From assembly GCA_964403525.1 (NCBI GenBank), contig CAYOGE010000046.1, positions 1 through 25,376 on the forward strand: a stretch of 25,376 nucleotides of DNA, written 5' to 3'. A program made the translations under genes and the position numbers. This DNA comes from JAJTGZ01 sp964403525 (lineage in GTDB: Bacteria; Planctomycetota; Phycisphaerae; Phycisphaerales; UBA1924). The stretch's first letter is position 1. Each line of letters opens with the position of its first letter. The notes below the pieces were generated by a model. The model had not been told where the DNA came from. It was given only the letters and a program-made list of their open reading frames with translations, and searched no databases. Below, piece by piece: positions 1 to 7,917 of the stretch.

Positions 1-123
1 GGGGGATTTTGGGGCGATGGCGTCGGGCGGGCCTGCGAACTCGACGCGCCGCCCCCCCCAGCACCACCGCGCCAGGCACCCGCTCAGAAGGCGCCCGAAC
101 CTTCGCAGGGGAAGCGCAAGTAA
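1..123 (+). CDS. C-terminal end of an unidentified protein (5' truncated by window edge)
   Basis: The frame starting at base 1 is open for 40 codons and stops at TAA (121-123). The encoded tail is Gly/Trp-containing, then Pro/Ala-rich, then basic, ending in GKRK. Such low-complexity Pro-rich basic tails are common at protein ends. A good hairpin terminator begins 39 nt after the stop, which supports a gene ending here. The family cannot be named from 40 residues. Confidence 0.5.
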   Translation, partial: GGFWGDGVGRACELDAPPPPAPPRQAPAQKAPEPSQGKRK

Positions 124-162
124 GAGTCTGAGGCAACAGGCGCTCGTCAAACGATGGTCAGG

Positions 163-188
163 GCCCCTGCTTCGGCGGGGGCTTTTTT
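163..188 (+). terminator. Rho-independent terminator
   Basis: GCCCCTGC (163-170) pairs with GCGGGGGC (175-182), an 8-bp stem with one G-T wobble. It is closed by a TTCG tetraloop (171-174) and followed by TTTTTT (183-188). It ends the gene whose stop is at 121-123. Confidence 0.85.
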
Positions 189-318
189 GTTGCCCCTCGC
201 TCGGTGCACGCGCCACCGCTTGCACGCGCTGTGGCGAACGGTGCGCTGCGGGCGCACGCGGCAACCTCGGCACTGGTCACGGTCAACTCGACGTGACCGG
301 TTGGAGGGGTGCGACACC

Positions 319-1125
319 TCACTGATTTGACTTGCCCTTGCGTGCCAGTTCGATGGTGATGGCGTGCTTCATCAGCGCCTGCTGTGCGGTGGCCGCGGCG
401 GCGAGCCACCCCGCCCAGCCGTCCATGAAGGCCCGTTTGAGGAGCATCTGCTTCAAGAACGCCCCGGCGGGTGATGTGAGCAGCCGCCAGTAGGAACCGC
501 GCTCGCCGCGGGCGACCAGCTCACCGGCCATGAGCCGGGCGTAGCTGACCTGCTTGCGGAGCTGCTCCTCAAATGTCTGGAACGAGTCGTGCCGGAGGTC
601 ACCGTCGAGCCGGCCGGGGGTCTTCGAAGGGTCGATCAGCGCAAGCTGGTCGTGCGGGTCGATCCCCTGCCAGCGCGCCTTGCCGGCACGCACCAGGCGC
701 AGCCGGCGCTCCGGCTGCCACGCGTAGTTGAGGAACCGCCCGTCGTAGAAGACCTTGCGGTTGAGCGTGTAGCCGTCGACCGCCGGGTCGTTCTTCGTCA
801 CCGCGGCGCGGATCGACGCCGCAAGCGACAGCTCGGGGCTCTCGTCGGAGTCGAGCGAGAGGATCCACGGCAGCCCCCCTTCCGCGGCCGCATCGAGGGC
901 CTTCTGCTTGGTCTTCACGTGCCCGAGCCACTCGCTGCGGATCACCCGGGCCCTCACCGCCTCGAGCATCGGGATCGTCGCATCCGTCGAGCCGGAATCG
1001 ACCGCCACGATCTCGCTCGCGAGCCCCTTGACGCTGTCGAGCGTCCGCCCGATCGTCGCCGCGCTGTTCTTGCAGACGATCGCCACCGACAGCGGCAGCC
1101 GTGATGGAGCGGGGGCTTCGCTCAT
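319..1125 (-). CDS. Family 2 glycosyltransferase, WaaE/KdtX-like
   Basis: 268 residues, close to the usual length of the WaaE-like group that adds a sugar to the lipopolysaccharide core or a similar envelope glycan. A GT-A fold is visible: VAIVCKN near residue 14, EIVAVDSGSTDAT near 38-50 (nucleotide-sugar binding), and a DxD-type motif LDSDE at 91-95 for the metal and sugar diphosphate. The QP-R-R region (YAWQPERRLRLVR) and the C-terminal amphipathic helices also fit the family. The ATG at 1125 is chosen because the frame upstream has no family similarity and because a -10-like TATCCT lies 6 nt before it. The gene is divergent from the WaaP-like kinase at 1169, which suggests shared envelope-glycan work. 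The exact acceptor is unknown. Confidence 0.85.
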   Translation of the reverse strand: MSEAPAPSRLPLSVAIVCKNSAATIGRTLDSVKGLASEIVAVDSGSTDATIPMLEAVRARVIRSEWLGHVKTKQKALDAAAEGGLPWILSLDSDESPELSLAASIRAAVTKNDPAVDGYTLNRKVFYDGRFLNYAWQPERRLRLVRAGKARWQGIDPHDQLALIDPSKTPGRLDGDLRHDSFQTFEEQLRKQVSYARLMAGELVARGERGSYWRLLTSPAGAFLKQMLLKRAFMDGWAGWLAAAATAQQALMKHAITIELARKGKSNQ

Positions 1126-1168
1126 GCCGGGAGGATACCGCCGCCCCGGGGCGGGTATATTGACCCCG
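1126..1168. promoter_or_regulatory. Overlapping divergent promoters, both apparently leaderless
   Basis: On the minus strand TATCCT (1137-1132) is followed by 6 nt and the ATG of the glycosyltransferase. On the plus strand TATATT (1156-1161) is followed by 7 nt and the TTG of the kinase. With a 17-nt spacer, each promoter's -35 position would fall on the other's -10 box. Neither -35 matches TTGACA well. Confidence 0.55.
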
Positions 1169-1990
1169 TTGAGCACCACACCCGCGAGCACCGTCACGTT
1201 TTCCCGCTGCGGCGGAGTTGAATCGCACTGGCGGCGGGTGATCCAGCGCTGCGAAGAGGGCGCCGCCGGACAGGTGCAGATGCTCAAGACCGACGGCGCA
1301 GCGAGCGTGTTCGCGCTGCCGGGCGAGAACGGCGCGGCCGGCCTGGTGATCAAGCGCTGGGAGCTGCGGGGCTTCGGCGCACGGTTGAAATCGGCCTTCA
1401 AATCGAGCCGCGCATGGCGGCACTGGAACGGCGCTGATCTGCTGACGAGGGCGGGCGTGCGGACCGCGGCGTGCTACGCGATCGCACGCTCAAGGGGCAA
1501 AGACGGTGTCGCGGTCGAGTGGCTCATCATGGACCGGCTGCCGGGCAAGACGCTGCTGCAGCACCTGGCCGACAACGACCTGCCCGTGCGGACGCAGCAC
1601 CGCCTCGCCGAGGCCGCGGCCTGCATGATCGTGGAACTCATCAAGGCGCGCCTCTACAACCGCGACGGCAAGCCCTCGAACCTGATCGTCAATCTCGCGA
1701 ATCCGCAGCGCCCCGAAATTTCGATCATCGACTGCGTTGCGATCCGCCCGATGCCCAAGGGGGGCGGCAAGTCGGTCGACATGCTCGCTTCGCTGGTGAT
1801 CGAACCGCTCGGCTGTCGCTGCCCGCCGCGCCGGGCGCTGATGATGCGCGTACTGCGTTCGTACGCCGTCGCCTCTGGCAACGCCCCGCGCGCTTCGTGG
1901 CGGCCCGCCCGCGATTCGCTCTGGCGTGCGGTCGAGGCGTTGGTCAAGAACCACGGCGACCCCACACCAAAGGTCAACCCCTTGGCGTGA
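1169..1990 (+). CDS. Lipopolysaccharide kinase (Kdo/WaaP)-like protein
   Basis: 273 residues starting at TTG. The sequence has kinase-like landmarks: VIK with Lys62, RDGKPSN at 165-171 (the counterpart of the catalytic loop D-x-K-x-x-N, Asp166/Lys168/Asn171), and SIIDC with Asp188 in the DFG position. WaaP-family enzymes phosphorylate heptose or Kdo in the lipopolysaccharide core on the cytoplasmic face. The pairing with a WaaE-type glycosyltransferase across a 43-bp divergent promoter supports an envelope role. The TTG is preferred because TATATT sits 7 nt upstream and the frame before it runs antisense through the neighbour. A later GTG is possible. The substrate is not known, and family assignment rests on motifs only. 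Confidence 0.75.
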   Translation: MSTTPASTVTFSRCGGVESHWRRVIQRCEEGAAGQVQMLKTDGAASVFALPGENGAAGLVIKRWELRGFGARLKSAFKSSRAWRHWNGADLLTRAGVRTAACYAIARSRGKDGVAVEWLIMDRLPGKTLLQHLADNDLPVRTQHRLAEAAACMIVELIKARLYNRDGKPSNLIVNLANPQRPEISIIDCVAIRPMPKGGGKSVDMLASLVIEPLGCRCPPRRALMMRVLRSYAVASGNAPRASWRPARDSLWRAVEALVKNHGDPTPKVNPLA

Positions 1991-2005
1991 TCGCGGCTCC
2001 GCTCC

Positions 2006-2107
2006 GGGTGCCCCAGACTCCTCGTCTCTGCGAGGAGTCTGGGTGCATGGCTCCGTACGCGCCCATGCACAGACTCCCGCCCAGAGCGGCGGGAGTCTGT
2101 GGCACCC
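2006..2107 (+). repeat. Compound palindromic repeat, copy 1 (REP-like)
   Basis: Three hairpins lie inside one closing stem. The closing stem is GGGTGCC (2006-2012) with GGCACCC (2101-2107). Hairpin 1 pairs 2012-2024 with 2031-2043 (13 bp, 6-nt loop). Hairpin 2 pairs 2043-2050 with 2063-2070 (8 bp). Hairpin 3 pairs 2068-2081 with 2088-2101 (14 bp, 6-nt loop). Hairpins 1 and 3 share AGACTCC/GGAGTCT, so the outer arms can also pair with each other. It begins 15 nt after the kinase stop. A second copy is at 3008-3101. Confidence 0.8.
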
Positions 2108-2161
2108 CGACCGGTCCAGAGCATCACGGGCGGTCAATTTTGCGAAAAACGCAAACAGAAC

Positions 2162-2190
2162 TTGACAAACCGAAAACCGTCTTGCACAAT
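2162..2190 (+). promoter_or_regulatory. Sigma-70-type promoter of the DUF2089-like gene
   Basis: A perfect TTGACA (2162-2167), a 17-nt spacer and CACAAT (2185-2190) are followed by only 7 nt before the GTG start at 2198, so transcription should begin at or next to the start codon. CGAAAA occurs at 2143, 2171 and 2192 around it. These could be operator half-sites, but the spacing is irregular. Confidence 0.7.
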
Positions 2191-2197
2191 TCGAAAA

Positions 2198-2593
2198 GTG
2201 TCTGACGTTTATCGAAATCCCGTAGAAGCCGGCCCCCGCCCACAGGCGACCCATCCGCTGGCCCAGCTTCCGCGGGAGGACTTGGACCTGATCATGGAGC
2301 TGGTGCTGCATTCTGGGTCACTCAAGGACCTGGCCGCGGCCTACGGCGTCAGCTATCCGACGATCCGCAACCGCGTTGACAAGGTGATCGAGCGTCTGCG
2401 GCTCGCCCGCGAGGGACGCAAGCCCGACCCGTTCAACGAGATGCTCGCGGCGATGGTGGAACGGGGGGAACTCTCGATCGCCAACGCGCGGGCGCTGCAG
2501 GAACTCGCCCGCAGGCAACAGGGCGCAGCGACAGGGCGCGGGCCCTCCGCTTTTTCAGATTCGAGCGCCCTGATCAGCAACCCGCCCGTGTAA
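2198..2593 (+). CDS. DUF2089-like helix-turn-helix protein
   Basis: 131 residues. The central part (about residues 20-65: HPLAQLPREDLDLI..., then SGSLKDLAAAYGVSYPTIRNRVDKVI) matches DUF2089 proteins, which contain a sigma-factor-like HTH that reads the order 'sequential pattern - turn - recognition helix' (AAAYGVSYPTIRNRVD). The zinc-binding N-terminus found in longer DUF2089 members is absent. The GTG start at 2198 is chosen because of the promoter 7 nt upstream. An ATG-started extension would run back through the repeat. The next gene (2621) encodes a membrane protein with a strong ribosome site, so the pair probably forms an operon. A regulatory role is likely; the target is unknown. Confidence 0.75.
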   Translation: MSDVYRNPVEAGPRPQATHPLAQLPREDLDLIMELVLHSGSLKDLAAAYGVSYPTIRNRVDKVIERLRLAREGRKPDPFNEMLAAMVERGELSIANARALQELARRQQGAATGRGPSAFSDSSALISNPPV

Positions 2594-2620
2594 GCCCATC
2601 CACGCAAAGGAGGCCGCGCC

Positions 2621-2992
2621 ATGAACCAGATCCAGCAACTGTCCAACGAATGGTGGACCGCCACGCAGGCGGGGTGGATCGGCGGCGCCATCGGCATTCT
2701 CGGCGCGCTCTTCGGCACGGTGCTGGGCGGGCTGAGCTTCCTCGTGCAGCAGGGCAAGGCGAAGTGGTTCATGCTCGGCGGCTACGGAGTGATGACGGCG
2801 ATCGGCTTCCTCGCGCTTGTCGCGCTGGTCGTCGCGCTGGTGATGGGCCAGCCCCGGCACGTGATCCAGCCGCTGCTGCTGGCCGGCCCGCTCTTCACCG
2901 TGCTTGGCCTGTTCCTTGGGATAGTTGTGCGGCGGCAATACCGCGCGGCCGAGGAACGGAAACTGGACGCAGCGCAGATCAGGGGCGCGTAG
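2621..2992 (+). CDS. Small three-helix membrane protein, operon partner of the DUF2089-like gene
   Basis: 123 residues. Hydrophobic segments lie near 19-43 (Gly-rich: GWIGGAIGILGALFG), 50-75 and 82-102, followed by a basic cytoplasmic-type tail. An unusually complete Shine-Dalgarno sequence AAAGGAGG (2606-2613) stands 7 nt before the ATG, in contrast to the leaderless starts of many neighbours. It begins 27 nt after the DUF2089-like gene and is followed within 16 nt by the second compound palindrome. Pairing of DUF2089-type HTH proteins with small membrane proteins suggests a regulator whose partner senses or responds to the envelope, but this is inference. Confidence 0.75.
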   Translation: MNQIQQLSNEWWTATQAGWIGGAIGILGALFGTVLGGLSFLVQQGKAKWFMLGGYGVMTAIGFLALVALVVALVMGQPRHVIQPLLLAGPLFTVLGLFLGIVVRRQYRAAEERKLDAAQIRGA

Positions 2993-3007
2993 AAAACCAG
3001 GGAGCCG

Positions 3008-3101
3008 CAGACTCCTCGCGGAGCCGAGGAGTCTGTGTGCCTTGCTCCGTACGCGCCCCCGCACAGACTCCCGCCCAGAGCCGCGGGAGTCTGTGGCACC
3101 C
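3008..3101 (+). repeat. Compound palindromic repeat, copy 2 (REP-like)
   Basis: Same order and orientation as the copy at 2006-2107. Hairpin 1 pairs 3008-3018 with 3025-3035 (11 bp). A central short stem TGTGC/GCACA (3036-3040, 3061-3065) encloses GCTCCGTACGCGCC, which is identical in the two copies. Hairpin 3 pairs 3062-3074 with 3083-3095 (13 bp). Loops differ (CGGAGC here, TCTCTG in copy 1) while stems are kept, which points to selection on pairing. Confidence 0.8.
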
Positions 3102-3170
3102 GGGCAAGCCCTCCTTGCCAGTCGGGCCTCTGTCAGTCCCCACCCGCCACCCCCGCACAAGGCCCGTTCC

Positions 3171-3176
3171 TACAGT
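3171..3176 (+). promoter_or_regulatory. -10 element of nuoF (probable leaderless start)
   Basis: TACAGT lies 8 nt before the ATG at 3185. No clear -35 and no Shine-Dalgarno sequence are visible. Confidence 0.45.
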
Positions 3177-3184
3177 CCGCCCAC

Positions 3185-4633
<1,449 letters not shown>

Positions 4634-4668
4634 AGGTCGAACCTCCAAGATTGCCTTGACGGTTTCTC

Positions 4669-4696
4669 TTGCGTTCACGCGGGGGCGCAGCATACT
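4669..4696 (+). promoter_or_regulatory. Promoter of the HAF-repeat protein gene
   Basis: TTGCGT (4669-4674), 16-nt spacer, CATACT (4691-4696), then 6 nt to the ATG at 4703. GGAGA abuts the ATG and is too close to act as a normal ribosome site, so a leaderless start is favoured. Confidence 0.5.
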
Positions 4697-4702
4697 TGGA
4701 GA

Positions 4703-5869
4703 ATGCGTCGTACTTCGTGGGCACTATCACTGCGCCATTTGCTTTTCGCTCAATCGGTGTGCATGAGCGGCGGCGGTCTGCTGCTTGCGCAAACGCCGGG
4801 TATCCGCAGTATTCCCACTGACGGCTGGCTGTACTCCGCCGCGACAAGCGTTAGCGGTGACGGCCGCTTCGTATCTGGCACAGTGGGAATGGACACTATC
4901 TATCACGCTCGGCGATGGGACGTCGGCAACGGAAGCAGTCTTGATCTGCACCCGGGCTCCAGCTTCTACTTCTCAGGCGCCGGCGGCCTTAGCTACGACG
5001 GCAGCGTGGTCTTTGGTGGAGCCGACTCTTCGCTCTTTCGCTGGACTGAAGCCACCGGGTTTCAGTGGCTTCAGATGCCGAGCGGCTACGATCGCGTAGG
5101 CGGGGGTGGGGCGACTTCCGCCGATGGGCGCACGATGCTCGCAGCGTTCGACGTCTGGCCCCAGAGCGGATTCGTTCGTCGCGATCAGTACATTTGGCAC
5201 GAAGGTACCGGCTTTCAACCTGTTGCGGCACCGGCGTGGGCCACGTACGCCGTGCTTGGTTCGCTCGATGGCAGCGGCACGGTCGCTTCGGGAAGGCTGG
5301 AGTCGGCGGAGCCAAACTCGGTCAGGGCGGCAAGGTGGACCTCGACAGACGGTTGGGAGGTTCTGCCGCTCCCGAGCGACGGTGCGTACTCATACGGCGG
5401 CCGGATCAGCGCGAACGGGCGTGTGATTGTCGGTGCGTATGTGACCGCTGATACTGCACTGAGCCGCAGCTATTACTGGAGCGAGGCAACCGGCACAGTG
5501 AGCATTCCCAATGTCCCCGGCATGTACGGAACGGACGCAACGGCCGTCAATGGCGATGGCACCGTCGTGGTGGGCAACGGCAGTGACGGGTATCACCACC
5601 CCTTCATCTGGACGGCCGCAACGGGAACTGTCGAACTGGCACAGTACCTCCCGTCGATCGGCATCGACCTGACTAACTGGCATCTCGAATCCGCATGGGA
5701 TATCAGCGACGACGGGACTGTCATCGTCGGCACGGGCTCTCGTCGCCTCGCGAATGGCACTTGGGTCGGCGAGAGTTGGGTCGTAACAATCCCGTCAGCA
5801 CCCGCTGCCGGTTTGTTTGGGTGCTGGGCAGCCGCCGCAGGGCGCCGTCGCAAGCGTCCCGGTTGCTGA
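4703..5869 (+). CDS. Secreted HAF-repeat protein with PEP-CTERM-like tail
   Basis: 388 residues. A signal peptide ends near residue 30 (GGGLLLAQ). The body carries at least seven copies of a motif of the form (S/N)xDGxxVxG, for example SVSGDGRFVSG, LSYDGSVVFGG, ISANGRVIVGA, VNGDGTVVVGN and ISDDGTVIVGT, spaced about 50 residues apart with W/Y-rich stretches between. This is the HAF-type extracellular repeat, probably a beta-propeller-like fold. The end IPSAPAAGLFG...AAAAGRRRKRPGC has the order proline motif, hydrophobic helix, Arg cluster, as in PEP-CTERM sorting tails, although the second motif residue is not a strict PEP. It is probably exported and attached at the envelope. No enzymatic function can be read. 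Confidence 0.8.
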   Translation: MRRTSWALSLRHLLFAQSVCMSGGGLLLAQTPGIRSIPTDGWLYSAATSVSGDGRFVSGTVGMDTIYHARRWDVGNGSSLDLHPGSSFYFSGAGGLSYDGSVVFGGADSSLFRWTEATGFQWLQMPSGYDRVGGGGATSADGRTMLAAFDVWPQSGFVRRDQYIWHEGTGFQPVAAPAWATYAVLGSLDGSGTVASGRLESAEPNSVRAARWTSTDGWEVLPLPSDGAYSYGGRISANGRVIVGAYVTADTALSRSYYWSEATGTVSIPNVPGMYGTDATAVNGDGTVVVGNGSDGYHHPFIWTAATGTVELAQYLPSIGIDLTNWHLESAWDISDDGTVIVGTGSRRLANGTWVGESWVVTIPSAPAAGLFGCWAAAAGRRRKRPGC

Positions 5870-5924
5870 TGGCGAGAGGCGGGGAAGCCCCGCCCCTCAC
5901 CACTCCCCACCCCAGGCAAGTCAA

Positions 5925-5966
5925 AAGCAGAAAGCGGGCCGCGCTCGTTTCCGAACGCGGCCCGCT
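5925..5966 (-). terminator. Strong hairpin terminator reading on the minus strand
   Basis: AGCGGGCCGCG (5933-5943) pairs perfectly with CGCGGCCCGCT (5956-5966), and TCG/CGA extends the stem inside. Read on the minus strand, the hairpin is followed by a T-rich run (TTTCTGCTTTTG, 5935 to about 5922). It would end transcripts of the fibronectin-like gene 260 bp away, or of something in between. Confidence 0.65.
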
Positions 5967-6039
5967 GAGCCTCCACTCTTTGCACACGCCGCTGATCGGC
6001 GCCGCCGTGTGCTCGGCGGCTGGAGCCCTCCCCGGGCAA

Positions 6040-6222
6040 CTAGCCCTTGGTGGGGAAGGTTGCGTCAATCACGACTTCCACGCTCCTGCGGCTGACGCGG
6101 TCCGTGTCCGATCCGATCCGTCAACCCGCCGACGGTGCACGGCCCATTGTTAATGCCCCGGCGGGCTGTTCCGAATCGGACGCGGGGCGTTCAGGCCGCG
6201 CGGCCAAGGGTGACTCGCTCAT
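6040..6222 (-). other. Doubtful small reading frame with one in-frame TGA
   Basis: An ATG at 6222 lies 4 nt after the stop of the fibronectin-like gene and opens a 33-codon frame ending at TGA (6123-6121). The same frame continues for 26 more codons to TAG (6042-6040), ending in VEVVIDATFPTKG, which looks like a real protein end. It could be a decayed gene remnant. Chance openness in GC-rich DNA is equally possible. Confidence 0.2.
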
Positions 6223-6226
6223 CGCT

Positions 6227-6907
6227 TCAGGCGGCGGCACGCGTGGGGAGGGTTGCGGCGCGTTCCGCGTTTCCAAGCAGGACGGTGGTGATGTTCCCCG
6301 CGGGCCCGACGGCGTCGCCGCGGCGGGCCTGCACGTAGTAGCTCACGCGCGCGGTGCCGGCGGGGATGGTCTGGTCGGTAAACCGCTTGCGCCCGGTGGC
6401 GGCGAGCTGCACGAAGTCGCACTGGCCGGGGAGCTGGCGGTGAAGGGTGTAGACCGCGCCGTCGGTGCCGCGCGGCTGGGTGCACTTCCACGAGAGCTCG
6501 AGCGCACCGGTGGTCAGCAGCCGGGCGGAGACCATGCCGGGCTTGGCGGGGAGGAGTTCGGCGGGTCCGCGGTCGGGGCGGACGGGCTCGAGCCGGGCCT
6601 TGGCCAGCACCGGGATCGGGTCCACCTCAGCCGACGCGTGGGCGCGGATGCTCGCCACCATCGCCGCGGTCATGCGCTCCAGCGCGGCGGTCTGGGTGTT
6701 GAGGTTGAGCGTCGCCGCCGCGGCGGCATCCATCGCCTGCCCCTGGGCCAGCCTGGCGGCCCTGGTCGATTCGAGCAGCGCCGCGTACTGCGCTGCACGC
6801 TGCGGGGTGAGGCCAATGGCCTCGGGGTCCTGCGACCAGGCATCGCTGTGGGCGATGACCCAGTTCAGGAACGCCGAGCGCGGTGAGCGGGGATACACGG
6901 TGGCCAT
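6227..6907 (-). CDS. Fibronectin type III-like protein
   Basis: 226 residues, no signal peptide. The N-terminal half (MATVYPRSPRSAFLNWVIAH..., to about residue 110) is helical and Ala-rich with a run like an assembly or linker segment. The C-terminal part from about residue 125 (GALELSWKC ... VYTLHRQ ... FTDQTIPAGTARVSYYVQARRGDAVGPAG) has the strand pattern and the Trp and Tyr positions of a fibronectin type III domain. Planctomycetes carry many small hypothetical proteins with this two-part form. The ATG at 6907 is chosen because the open frame upstream consists of the 63-bp tandem repeat. GATCCT (6920-6915) sits 7 nt before it, a weak leaderless-type -10. Function unknown; protein binding is a guess. 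Confidence 0.75.
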   Translation of the reverse strand: MATVYPRSPRSAFLNWVIAHSDAWSQDPEAIGLTPQRAAQYAALLESTRAARLAQGQAMDAAAAATLNLNTQTAALERMTAAMVASIRAHASAEVDPIPVLAKARLEPVRPDRGPAELLPAKPGMVSARLLTTGALELSWKCTQPRGTDGAVYTLHRQLPGQCDFVQLAATGRKRFTDQTIPAGTARVSYYVQARRGDAVGPAGNITTVLLGNAERAATLPTRAAA

Positions 6908-6960
6908 GCCCGCGAGGATCGGCCACGCACGGGCGCAACTTGAGCCCGCCCGCCTGCGCG

Positions 6961-7110
6961 GCGGTTTTTCACGCGTGCGGGCCACCGGTTCGCCCGTGCA
7001 ACGCCGCTCCCCCCGCGTGCGGCCGCGCAATACACGCGCGTGGAGCCACGCCGTACCCGTGCAGCGCGGCTCCGCACGGGCGAGGGGCGATGGTGCACGG
7101 GTGCAGAACC
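6961..7110. repeat. Imperfect 63-bp tandem repeat
   Basis: Unit A (6961-7023) and unit B (7024-7086) align with a 63-bp period: CACGCG at 6970/7033 and CCCGTGCA at 6993/7056. A degenerate third unit begins at 7087, with CAC again 63 bp on at 7096. Each period is 21 codons, so all frames stay open through it. This explains several long but spurious frames on both strands. Confidence 0.6.
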
Positions 7111-7162
7111 GCGGCAGACCGACGGGTTGACCCGTGCGCGGCACCCGGCACGTGCCATGTGG

Positions 7163-7168
7163 TAGACT
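7163..7168 (+). promoter_or_regulatory. -10 element of the first zinc-ribbon gene
   Basis: TAGACT, 5 nt before the GTG at 7174. The same hexamer serves the gene at 18331. No -35 is evident. Confidence 0.5.
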
Positions 7169-7173
7169 CGGCC

Positions 7174-7809
7174 GTGCGCCACTTCCGTCGCCGGGACAGA
7201 CCCAAGCCCATCTCGCATCGGCCGCGCCTTCGACGGCTGCGGCGGTGGTCGGTCAACCTCGCCGCTGTGATCGTCGCGGTGGTTCTGGCGAGTCGGCTGA
7301 GCGGGTTCGAGTTGATCTGGGCACGCGGGCACGAAGCGGCCGTCTTCACCCGCGGGACCGTGGTGTACTACCGGTCGGGCAACGACATTGTCTATTGCTT
7401 CCACCGTTCATCGGCGGCCGGGGATGGCAAGCAGATCCTGTGGAGCTCGACACTGGCAGGCGGACTCTGCGGGCGCACGCTCTCGCAACTCTCGTGGGCG
7501 TCCGCAGCGAATCGTCAGTCGATGCCGGGTTACTACCCAGACGGTTTCGCCATCAACGCCGCGCCGTCGATTGCGCCGCAAGCCGAGATGTTCAACCGGC
7601 GCAACAACCTGTGGCGCTCGCGTCTGCCGCTGTGGTGGGCCGTGCCCGCGGTGTTGATCCCCTGGCTTGCCTCCGTGGTGTGGCTCCGGCTGAAACTCCC
7701 GCTCGCGCGGCGGGCTTTCCGAGTGCGTCACCGCTGCCGCGGGTGCGGCTACTCGATGATCGGGCTTCCAACGGGTGCACCGTGCCCTGAATGTGGCCGA
7801 GCGCCCTGA
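7174..7809 (+). CDS. Two-pass membrane protein with C-terminal zinc ribbon
   Basis: 211 residues. A basic N-terminus (RHFRRRD...RLRRLRRW) is followed by a first transmembrane helix at about 27-46, an external domain of about 100 residues with paired Cys, and a second helix near 150-172 (WWAVPAVLIPWLASVVW). It ends with a four-Cys zinc ribbon, CRGCGY...GAPCPECG, at the extreme C-terminus and predicted to be cytoplasmic. The GTG start is chosen because TAGACT lies 5 nt upstream and the earlier frame runs through the tandem repeat. The gene at 17396 has the same architecture and tail. The family is unnamed to me; a structural or sensing role is possible but unproven. Confidence 0.75.
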   Translation: MRHFRRRDRPKPISHRPRLRRLRRWSVNLAAVIVAVVLASRLSGFELIWARGHEAAVFTRGTVVYYRSGNDIVYCFHRSSAAGDGKQILWSSTLAGGLCGRTLSQLSWASAANRQSMPGYYPDGFAINAAPSIAPQAEMFNRRNNLWRSRLPLWWAVPAVLIPWLASVVWLRLKLPLARRAFRVRHRCRGCGYSMIGLPTGAPCPECGRAP

Positions 7810-7861
7810 CGATCAAGGGGGCGCGGCCCGATTCTCGTGCGTGCCGCCCTGAACGCCCGAA

Positions 7862-7887
7862 CACGACGCTCCAAAGCGAGAGTCGTG
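7862..7887. terminator. Possible weak bidirectional hairpin between convergent genes
   Basis: CACGAC (7862-7867) pairs with GTCGTG (7882-7887), with a partly paired loop. It lies in the 108-bp gap between the zinc-ribbon gene and the PEP-CTERM gene. No T-tract is present, so termination is uncertain. Confidence 0.25.
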
Positions 7888-7917
7888 GCACACCGGCAAC
7901 CTTCGGCCGTGACTCCC

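Larger units (their letters stand above)
5870..6226. other. 357-bp stretch without a confident gene, between convergent genes
   Basis: It holds a GC hairpin just after the HAF gene stop (5878-5884 with 5888-5894), a strong minus-strand terminator (5933-5966), and a doubtful minus-strand frame (6040-6222). No tRNA fold or other coding frame is convincing. Confidence 0.6.

Noticed and set aside
2006..3101. Reading the two compound palindromes as ordinary rho-independent terminators.
   Set aside because: Neither has a T-tract after any hairpin, and both share a conserved internal core, so a repeat family fits better.
6908..7144. N-terminal extension of the fibronectin-like protein up to 7144.
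   Set aside because: The extension is only the translated 63-bp tandem repeat (Arg/Cys/Gly-rich), and GATCCT lies 7 nt before the ATG at 6907.
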